A program made the position numbers and the translations under genes. Below are positions 55,852-64,000 of a DNA stretch of 64,000 bases, in pieces. The stretch covers positions 1,054,001 to 1,118,000 of the forward strand of contig JAPZLL010000003.1 of assembly GCA_036250225.1 (NCBI GenBank), read 5' to 3'. Numbering within the stretch: position 1 is the stretch's first letter; every line of letters begins with the position of its first letter. The notes beneath the pieces were generated by a model. It was given only the letters and a program-made list of their open reading frames with translations. It ran no database searches and was not told the origin of the DNA. Source of the stretch: Cercophora sp. LCS_1 (lineage: Eukaryota > Ascomycota > Sordariomycetes > Sordariales > Lasiosphaeriaceae).

Positions 55852-56903
55852 GTCTTGTATTTCGTTCTCACAAAGACACCTTGTAATTATGAACGCTGCG
55901 CCGTTTCGTCATTCGGTGCCGCCAATGGATTTAGTGCGCCCCGTTTTTGCACGGCGGTTCAGCGTTGAGCGCGTGGTGATTGGCGAAAATTAGGGGGGTT
56001 GATGCAAGGAACCGGATCTTGTGTTCTAGGGGACTGTGGGTTATGAGGCTGGGTATCGGCATCCATGCACGAGAACACTTTGTCGGTGTTGGCGATCAAA
56101 GGTGAAAAGCGGGATGAGGTCTGGAAAAGCACCTATCTTATTGCAGAGAGTCGTCAACCTAGAAGTCTGGGGACGGCCTTGGAGAGACGGCAAGACCAGG
56201 GGTTTCCCATGTGGGTGGTATGGCTTTGAACCATGGACCATGTGGTAACGGGCCGCTTTGATGGTTCCAGTCGGCGAGCCTTGGATGCTGTTTCTCAGGG
56301 AATTTGACTTTTCGCGGAACCCGTTGCCCCTCTTGGACTTCCATGACCAATTCAGCCGCCAGCTGATGGGACCAGTTGCCGGGGAGAGGGACGAAGAACC
56401 CGGGAATCACCTGGGTGAAGAATCGGTGGGCGAGTGATTTGGCGGAGATGGGCAGCTTGCCGTTCCCTCGTTCGATGAGTTTGGCTCTTGTCATTGAGCT
56501 AGAATCATGGAAACCAGGCAGGGCCCTGGGTCAGGAACCCGGGCTTCCTTGGGCGGCCAAAGACCGATGCGGGGGAGGACGGATGGCGGCAGGTGCAGTG
56601 GGTTGTAGCCCCACCAAGTTTTTAAGGTGAGGCGCCTGAGGGCCCGACATCGCATGTGATTGTGTCGATCTGCTTCATGAAATCTCACCGACAGAGCTGC
56701 GTTTTACTTCGATACCTTGTGCCTGAAGCAATAGCCATATAAAGCATCTACTTTCTGGTCATAGTTGAAGGTACCACAATTTGCCGACAATCAGAATACG
56801 CGAAGTCCACCTCTTGTGCCAACCTAGTCCCAGTCCAAGCCCAAACTCAAACATCAAAGCGCCGACCAGTTACTCAATTGGCCAAACCGGAGCATCTCCA
56901 AAC
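55852..56903. other. intergenic: divergent promoters
   Basis: 1.05 kb between the starts of the unrecognised gene and ECT1. A CAATTGGCC motif lies about 25 bp upstream of the ECT1 ATG. No coding potential. Confidence 0.5.
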
Positions 56904-58343
56904 ATGGCCAACACAGATCCCAAGCACCCACCTGGGGACCCCGCACTCGAACTGCTTGAAGGGCGGCTCTGGGTCGACGGCTGCTTTGACTTTTTTCATC
57001 ACGGTATGACCCTCTCGTTTGGCCAATGAGCATCACTAACACCCCCCTTTAGGACATGCGGGTGCTGTGGTTCAGGCCCGTCAACTCGGGGATGAATTGT
57101 ATGTGGGTGTGCACTCGGACGAAGCCATCCTCGAAAACAAGGGCCCAACAGTCATGACACTGCAGGAGCGGCTGCTGGCCACCGACGCGTGTCGATGGGT
57201 GACCAAGTCTATTCCGTATGCCCCTTACGTGACCCAGTTGGACTGGATCAGCCACTACGGTTGCAAGTATGTGGTTCACGGTGATGACATTACCTCGGAT
57301 GGCAGCGGTGAGGACTGCTACAGATTTGTCAAGGCCGCCAACCGGTTCAAGGTGGTTAAGAGGACACCCAGCATCTCGACCACCGACCTAGTGGGACGGA
57401 TGCTTCTCTGCACTCGGGGCCATTTCATCAAGTCTCTCGAGAAGGTGCTAGCCGGTGAGGAGGGACATGGCACAGAGGCCGAACGCAAGGCAACCGGTGA
57501 AGCGATGAAGGACCGGATCAAGCTCTATGCCACTGACGAGACAGCAAAGAACCCCGGGGTCGATGTTTGGTTCTGGTCTGAGAACGACGAAAGTAAGAAG
57601 GAGAACACCGAAAAGCCGGGTGGCTTCTTCAAGGAGCTTTTCAAGGGCAAGGGACCGCGGCCTGGCCAGCGAGTGGTTTATGTCGATGGTGGCTTCGATC
57701 TTTTCTCTAGCGGACACATCGAGTTTCTACGTCTGGTCACACAGGCAGAGGAGGACCTCGCCAGGAAAGAGGGCTGGTATTCTCAACAGGCCATTGACGA
57801 GAGGAAAGGAAAAGGCGCCGACTATGGTCCCGTTTACGTCGTTGCTGGCGTGCACGACGACGAGGTTATCAACACCTGGAAGGGAGTTAACTACCCCATC
57901 ATGAACATTTTCGAGCGTGGGCTCTGTGTTCTCCAGTGCAAGGTAAGTGGTTGCGCTGTTTTTACACCTCGGAAACTGCTGCTGACCTGGCACAGTACAT
58001 CCACGCCGTCGTGTTCGGTGCACCTTTTACCCCAACCATCTCATACCTGACCTCACTTCCCTGGGGCACGCCGGATGCGGTTTACCATGGGCCAACGTCC
58101 TTCATGCCACACAGCGAAGATGTTTACACCGCGCCCAGGGAGTTGAAAATCTACCGAGAGATAGGCCGCCACGAGTTTAAGGATGTAAATGCCGGAACCA
58201 TCGTGCAAAGAATCATGAAGAGCCGAGACCTCTATGAGGCCCGCCAGAAAGCAAAGGGGATGAAGGCTGACATCGAGGCTGCCCACAAGCGGAGGGAGCA
58301 ACTCGAGAGCGAGCAACGGCAGAAAGAGGCCAACCTGAGATAA
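56904..58343 (+). CDS. ECT1: CTP:phosphoethanolamine cytidylyltransferase (Ect1)
   Basis: Exons 56904-57003, 57053-57942 and 57996-58343 give 445 aa. The first cytidylyltransferase domain carries VDGCFDFFHHGHAGAVVQAR, with HxGH (His32, Gly34, His35) assembled across intron 1, and the RTPSISTTDLVGRM motif. The second domain (after about 240) repeats the fold, YVDGGFDLFSSGHIEFLRLV, but has SSGH where an HxGH is expected. Its equivalent of the RTxGIST motif is not evident. The last exon starts YIHAVVFGAPFTPTISYL and ends in a charged helix. Reaction: CTP plus phosphoethanolamine to CDP-ethanolamine and pyrophosphate, the control step of the Kennedy route to phosphatidylethanolamine. Domain 1 is likely the catalytic half. 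Confidence 0.94.
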
Positions 58344-59660
58344 CGTGGGAGTGCGCGTACCTCATCAAAGAGCGTGTGATATGTTAGGAACCGCATCTGG
58401 GTGTAGAGTGGAGGCATATGAAAAAAACGACGAGTCCTTCAACGGGCTGTGATGCAGGCAGATGGACGAACGCATTGATGTGGATATCAACTACCTAAGA
58501 TAATATATATAGAATAAAGCATGATTCGAGATTCATCAGATACCATAACGCATTTGTAGTCCTCAATGACATTGCGCGACGATTTACGCCGGCAACACCT
58601 CAGAGCTTGACTCTATAATGTAGATATCATCACGTGAATCTGAATCCCCCCAGAGCTCACTGAATCAACGCTGTCAAACGCACCTTTGGGTAGTGGCGAA
58701 GGACAGAAGGCCTCCATCGAAGCCCAGAAGTTTCGGCGTCCAGCCACTTACCCGTCAGGCTAGGAAGACATTATCGAAAAGAGTTTGAAGAACCCCTCGC
58801 ACCAAGAATAAGCCCCGTCGAGTAACTCGGACCTCGGAAGTCGAGCAATCGCATTTCTGTGAGATCTTGACGAGATTTCTCGAGCCAACTTTGACGCCTC
58901 CAGTCCAGACTGTCAGCGTCAACCCACCATCGAACCAACTCCTACCGTGAGGGCAGAGCATCCGCCCCAGCAGCCAGAGCGCGGACTCATATCTTCGTCC
59001 ATGTGGTCTCTAACCCGGGAATGTGAATGCCTGCTACTCAGCAGGAAAAGAGAATGACGGTCGACTTCGCGATGGGTCGGGCTGAACAAGACAGACAAAA
59101 GACAGGCGGCCGAGATCAGCCGCAGTGCTTCTATGGCGGCGCGTTTCCGCAGTCTGCTTCAGTGAGTGGCAGATGTCCGGGGACTTTCTCCCAAAGCGTT
59201 GGTTTGAAAGAAGAGCACCGAAGTGCCTATCTCTCCGTTCGTGAGCTTCGAAAAGCGATTTGTCGGACGAGGGGTTCTTAAAGAAGAAGAGAAAAGTTGA
59301 AGCAGATGCGGCTCTGAGATTTTCTTTTAACCTCCGAAAATTCGAAAGTGGGGCCATGCTTCTGGCCCACCCCACCATTCAACAGGCACCACCAGCGCGG
59401 GCAGGCAACTGTCCGGGTGTGCGTATAGCGGCCCGAGCTTTCAAACTTGGCGCGGCGCACGCGCTTGGCTTTGAAGCGCTTCGCAAACCGCCAAACTTCG
59501 CGAACCAAGCTTCCTGCCACCGCAACTGACAAGTTGGCGAACGACAGCCAGCTCCAGTCCAGCTAGCGCCCCGAAAGAAACCGTTTCGAACGACTACAAG
59601 CAAACTCGGACTACCGGTTACTCGGCAGTCTCCAACCCGTTTTGAGCCGCGTTTGCCACG
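58344..59660. other. intergenic: ECT1 3' flank and RAE1 promoter
   Basis: 1.3 kb without recognisable gene content. AT-rich just past ECT1 (58420-58560), then mixed, with inverted-looking GC-rich stretches at 59450-59520 before the RAE1 start. Confidence 0.45.
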
Positions 59661-60841
59661 ATGTCGGGCCTCTTTGGAGCATCGTCGACCGCGGCGACGA
59701 ACACGCTCGGCGACCTGAAGAATGATGTCGAGCTGGGCAACCCGCCCGAGGACAGCATTTCGGATATTGCGTTTAACCCAAACCCTACGGATCCAAAGGA
59801 CTTCCTCGCTGTGTCCAGCTGGGACAAAAAAGTTCGCATTTACGAAATCCTGAGCAACGGTCAAGGTCAACCCAAGGCGCAGATCGAACACGATGCTCCT
59901 GTATTCTCGGTCGACTTTTCCAAGGTGCGTCTTTTGAACCCCCCATGCCCCAACTGAGAATCCCGCTAACCTACACACTAGGACGGCACAAAAGTCATCT
60001 CCGCCGGCGCCGACAAGCAGGCCAAGACCCTCGATCTCAACACCGGCCAAACCGTACAAATCGCCCAGCACGAGCAACCCATCCGCTGTGTTCGCTACTT
60101 TGAGGCCAATGGCACACCAATGGCTGTCACCGGGTCCTGGGATAAGACGGTCAAGTACTGGGATTTTCGACAACAGACCCCCGCAGGGAATCTGCAGTGC
60201 CAGGAACGTGTATACACGATGGACGTTCGAGACAATCTTTTGGTGATCGGAACCGCGGACAGATATATCAACGTGGTCAACCTGAAGGACCCAGTCAAAT
60301 TCTACAAGACACTGCAGAGTCCACTTAAGTGGCAGACACGAGTGGTGAGCTGCTTTACCGACTCACAGGGCTTCGCTATCGGTAGTATCGAAGGTCGTTG
60401 CGCCATTCAGTATGTGGAGGACAAAGATGCCAGGTTAGTTTCCGTGCCCATTCAACCGCGGAGAGCTCGCTAACATGCAATAGTCTCAACTTCTCTTTCA
60501 AATGCCACCGTGACCCCCCACAAGGCAACGTCACGAACGTGTATGCTGTCAACGATATCTCATTCCACCCACAACACGGTACGTTCAGCACTGCCGGTAG
60601 CGACGGCACCTTCCACTTCTGGGACAAGGACGCCAAGCACCGTCTCAAAGGGTACCCCAATGTGGGCGGCAGCATCACAGCAACAACGTTCAACAAGACG
60701 GGAAGCATCTTCGCGTATGCTATCAGCTACGACTGGAGCAAGGGCTTCCAGGGTAATACGACCGGCTACCCGAACAAGGTCATGTTGCACCCCGTTCAAC
60801 CTGATGAGTGCAAGCCGCGCCCGAGTGTTAAGAAGAGGTAG
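59661..60841 (+). CDS. RAE1: mRNA export factor Rae1/Gle2 (WD40 propeller)
   Basis: Exons 59661-59924, 59982-60433 and 60484-60841 give 357 aa, the normal Rae1 length. WD-like repeats run through the protein: SISDIAFNPNPTDPKDFLAV then SSWDKKVRIYE; VISAGADKQAKTLDL; VTGSWDKTVKYWDFRQQTP; LLVIGTADRYINVVNL; and NDISFHPQHGTFSTAGSDGT then FHFWDKDAKHRLKGYP. The family-specific signatures GNVTNVYAVNDISFHP and FAYAISYDWSKGFQG are intact. Role: binds the GLEBS motif of the nucleoporin Nup98/Nup116 at the pore, needed for poly(A) RNA export, and takes part in spindle functions in other eukaryotes. All splice junctions fall in loops and phases close exactly. Confidence 0.96.
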
Positions 60842-61382
60842 AACCAGCATATTGTGAGGGCCCGTGTGTGAAAATAAGTTGGCTGGAGAGTGGAGCGAGT
60901 GCTTGGAGGCCCAGGGCTTACCCTGGTGTTATTTATTGCGACTGGGAGATGATTGGTATCAATGGGAGGTGATCAAGTCAAGGCTTTAGGGGGCGGGTTT
61001 GAGTCCGGTGCTCGAACTGAATCAAGGAAGCGTGAGGCGGGCAACAACCCAGGGATGCGGATACGGGCTGACAACCATGGAAACCAGAACAATTTGATGG
61101 CTATAGGCAGCTTTTTCTGCTGTAGAATAGATAGGTTAATATTTTTTCACAGTGGCAACTAATTCCATATCGGATGTTGCACCAAAGTAGTCCTTGAATC
61201 CTCAAAGGACGCAGATTACAAACAAATAAGCCAAGTCGTCAACTCATCCCACAAGATATATGTGCCGGTTTCAAACCATCACAATGAGTGATAGCTGCCT
61301 CAATGGCCCAAAAAAAAAAAAAAGAATGAGTGGCACCAGCGAGTCCTGTTCACCCACGGATCACCAAGCCCGGGTGCGCCGC
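60842..61382. other. intergenic, convergent 3' ends
   Basis: 541 bp with an A14 run at 61310-61323 (sense T14 relative to the downstream minus-strand gene). No gene is visible. Confidence 0.5.
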
Positions 61383-62124
61383 TTAAGCCAGCGATTTTTT
61401 GTCTCCAAAGACATCATCCACAAGCCCCTTCCAGATGTCTCTCAACATGCCTTGGCCCTCTTCGTCCGGTTCCCTGTGGAGGTCGTGGGCAAATTTGAGC
61501 TCCACGCCATCCACGCCCATCCCTTCTACCTCAGTCAGGGCTGAAGGCAATACCAAGTCTGGGTTGGCAGCAACGACGCTGATCTCTGCGCGCGGAAGTG
61601 GTGCGTCAGCGGCCTCGGGCAGATGCGTGCCGGCCGGAGGGGAGCGGTTATCCGGGAGAAGAGGAACGCGGATGAAGAAGGGATCGGGACCAGACGACTC
61701 GGGGGAGAGATCTGGGAGAATGGCACTGTCCAGGGGAGAGGCGGTGAACTGGTTGGGACGTGATTTGGGAGCCGAGGTGCGGAAGCCCTGCATCAAGGGC
61801 ACGGTGCGGACGGTAGAGGGTACGGGGCGATGCGGGGTTGATGCGGTGGAGTGCGCGCGGGTGGTCTGAGGTTTAGGATGTCAGTTGATGTGTGCTCTCT
61901 TGGATCAGAGGAAAATTGGCAGCTCATACCTCGGCAGAGGGTGAGTCCTCGGCGGATGCGCTGGAAGCTAGCTTGGGAGCTCTACTTTTCCTGCCCGTCT
62001 GGGGGCCGGAAGCTGTTGCTGCCTTTGCTCCATTGTTGAGGAGATGGGTAGGTCGTGCGATTGAGGGGGTGGTGCTGATTGACCGGGTGAATTTGGAGAT
62101 GGGAACTGTTAAGCGCGACGACAT
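61383..62124 (-). CDS. small unrecognised protein with possible mitochondrial presequence
   Basis: Exons 62124-61930 and 61865-61383 (intron 64 bp, CTGAC branch point) give 225 aa. The N-terminus MSSRLTVPISKFTRSISTTP is Arg/Ser/Thr-rich without acidic residues, and STP/RTSAPKS-type cleavage-like motifs follow, so mitochondrial import is likely but not proven. Residues 65-130 remain basic and Ser/Pro-rich. The part after about 120 is more conserved-looking: SPLDSAILPDLSPESSGPDP, FFIRVPLLPDNRSPP, AEISVVAANPDLVLPSALTE, and the end GQGMLRDIWKGLVDDVFGDK. I do not recognise a family. No membrane segment is apparent. Confidence 0.7.
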
Positions 62125-64000
62125 GGTAGACGTGTGCTGCAATACGGCACAGCAAACTTAGGATTGGCAAAAGATGATGGCTTGATGGGGGAGAACGGTG
62201 CTTCGCAACGACTTCAAACGACAATTGCGAACAAAGAACTGAGATGACGAGAGCACACGCAAGCTGTGGATGAACAGCAGGAGAGACCAGTGTGGAGGGT
62301 GGATGCAGAGTTACGATTCAGGCATGAAATTGGAACGAGGGTGAGGGGAGGGTATCGGTATAAGTGATGACGGTCCAGTCAGATCGGAGGTCCGATCTTG
62401 AACCCGTCCCGACTTGGGTTGGCTCCAGGTACCTTTCCACTGCTGAGCCTCCCTGAAAGGTACACGCGTTGGTACCTGTGGATCATCCAATTTGAGAGTC
62501 ATGATGGTTTCACCAGTCTGCGAGATAAGAAACGAATCCGAAGGCCGATGCCATTGATGCCATTGCGGCCGTTTGCCTGTGATGCACTGGCGTTGAGCTT
62601 AAATGTGCTTCATCTGCGCCTCTCGACGTCAATACCGGAGCATAAACCTTCTCCCGGGACGTCTTCGAGTCCCTGATCTCAAAGAATGATCACACTCACG
62701 CTCGAGCAACGACAACCCGCGCTGGTTCTCTTGTCCCATCCCCAACCAACCACAAATGGTTCGCAATCGTGTCAAACAAAAAAAAAGGCGGTCAGTCGAA
62801 TTGTTGAAGGAGCTTGGGCCACTCAGCCTTAACAAAGCACCCAAGCGGCAGGAGAATCGCTTCTTGGGGTTTAGCGTTCATGTCAACAAAAATCTCGGGG
62901 ATAAACTACCGAATCTGTTGTGGGTCTCTCTTCTTGGTCTCGATTTCCTTGGGAAAAGGTGAACCGAGCCAAGATTCTGACCGTGTAAGCCTCATTGACA
63001 AAGTGATTTTTACCTGTTGTTACCTGTTGGTCTCGTCAAGAACTTTGATTTCTGGTGTTTAACCGACGACAACAACTTGATTGACCACGTGGTTGATGAA
63101 CGCATCCCCATTGGTGTGACGCGCATAACCCTAACCCTCGGTTAGAAGAGAACGCAAGTAGCACGACCTTTCAGTTAGATCCACTCGTACAAAGGTTTAT
63201 CCCGGACACCTCTCAAACATAGTGTGCAGGAGAGGGTTGTCGTGGGCACCTGTCATGACTGATGAAGCTCGGATGCCGGGGAAGGGGGCGACTCCAAGAT
63301 GGTACCAGTCCTTTATTCGGGTACCTATCAAGACAAAAAAAAACTTTCATCGAGGGCCTCACAGGCAGAGCTCTGAACACCCTTGCAACCTTCTCTTGGA
63401 AATTGTCCCAAACATACCAAGCACGTGCTTTCTTGAACTGGCAGGTCTACAGTCTCTCCGATCCGTCAATCAATGTCGAAATAGTCTCGTTCTCGTATTG
63501 GTAGGTAAGGCACCTTACTCGCATCACATCATTCAGCGAGCTAGGGACTGGTTACGATCGGCGGGCTGCTTAGTAGGATGAATAAGACTATTTCACGCAG
63601 AACGAATATTAGACATTTCTGGTCTCCTGCTCTGCCGTTTTTGAGACTGTATGCTGGGGAAAAAAAAAACAGAAAATTCCACGATTGTGTGCCACGACAG
63701 CTTCCTGTCTGTATGACTTTGAAGGGATTCTAATTGGTTGTTGGCTGACAGGGGTCATCAGTTTGGCTGTTGCGCCGCACTGTGCGATCGCTTCAGAGGC
63801 TCGACATCCAAGTCGAGAGAAGCGAGAAAAAGAGTGATAGAACGATGAATAACACACCCATATTCAAATTCAAACGTGTATTGGTAGTAAAAAAAAAGAA
63901 AAAGAAAAAGAAAAGAAAAAAAAGGCGTGTGTGATGTGAGAAAACGGCGTGCACTGCTCTTATGTACGGTGCGCGGAAGAGGGGATGGGATGTGCCATTA
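62125..64000. other. right-edge non-coding region
   Basis: 1.9 kb with no supportable gene; it contains the promoter of the small minus-strand gene. Two TAACCC units near 63127 are too few to be telomeric. A purine tract lies at 63889-63924. Confidence 0.45.
63889..63924 (+). repeat. A-rich (AAAAAG)-type purine tract
   Basis: About 36 bases of A interrupted by single G every four to six bases. Low complexity, no coding role seen. Confidence 0.9.

Noticed and set aside
63120..63146. Telomere-like TAACCC repeats
   Set aside because: Only two units, in unique sequence; chance occurrence is enough.
1..64000. Secondary-metabolite cluster, defence island, CRISPR or mobile element
   Set aside because: No polyketide, nonribosomal peptide, terpene, transporter or regulator genes occur together; no spaced repeats, transposase, reverse transcriptase or terminal repeats were seen.

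Overview
The window is nuclear DNA of a filamentous ascomycete (Pezizomycotina). Gene content and protein style fit Sordariomycetes, probably Sordariales, but no phylogenetic test was possible. Evidence: short GT-AG introns of about 50-170 bp, many with a CTRAC/CTAAC-like branch point; genes on both strands without operons; long low-complexity tails on conserved proteins; and ascomycete gene families (NBR1 with PB1, four ZZ and FW domains; Barentsz; STS1/Cut8; NOP13). I resolved 22 protein genes and one decayed gene. Every multi-exon model was checked by adding exon lengths: each closes in frame. No rRNA, tRNA, CRISPR array or complete transposon was recognised.

Layout. 0-7.6 kb: an unrecognised Pro/Gln-rich protein (+), RAD52 (-), STS1/Cut8 (-). 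9.3-14.2 kb: NOP13 (+) and NBR1 (-). 14.2-17.1 kb: no gene seen. 17.1-22.9 kb: a CofD/UPF0052-like gene (-) and the exon junction factor Barentsz (-). 22.9-25.8 kb: no gene seen. 25.8-36 kb: a leaderless pepsin-type protease (-), ABZ2 (-) divergent from TOM70 (+), plasma-membrane syntaxin SSO1/SYN1 (-), IMP4 (-). 36.6-44.4 kb: UPF1 (+), an AhpC/TSA-like protein (+), a polytopic membrane protein (-). 45.9-50 kb: a coiled-coil protein (+), an alpha/beta-hydrolase pseudogene (-), a branched-chain aminotransferase (-). 51.9-62.1 kb: two unrecognised proteins transcribed towards each other, ECT1 (+), RAE1 (+), and a small protein with a possible mitochondrial presequence (-).

How the genes relate. 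This is mostly a housekeeping neighbourhood. Five genes concern RNA: NOP13 and IMP4 (ribosome biogenesis), Barentsz (exon junction complex), UPF1 (nonsense-mediated decay) and RAE1 (mRNA export). Others cover recombination (RAD52), proteasome anchoring (STS1), selective autophagy (NBR1), mitochondrial import (TOM70), exocytosis (SSO1), folate (ABZ2), phosphatidylethanolamine (ECT1) and branched-chain amino acids. IMP4/UPF1 and ABZ2/TOM70 share short divergent promoters. I saw no secondary-metabolite, defence or other obviously new multigene system. The most notable items are the tiny exons (6, 8 and 18 nt), the uncharacterised CofD-like enzyme, the pepsin-type protease without a signal peptide, the hydrolase pseudogene carrying A21, and several unrecognised proteins.
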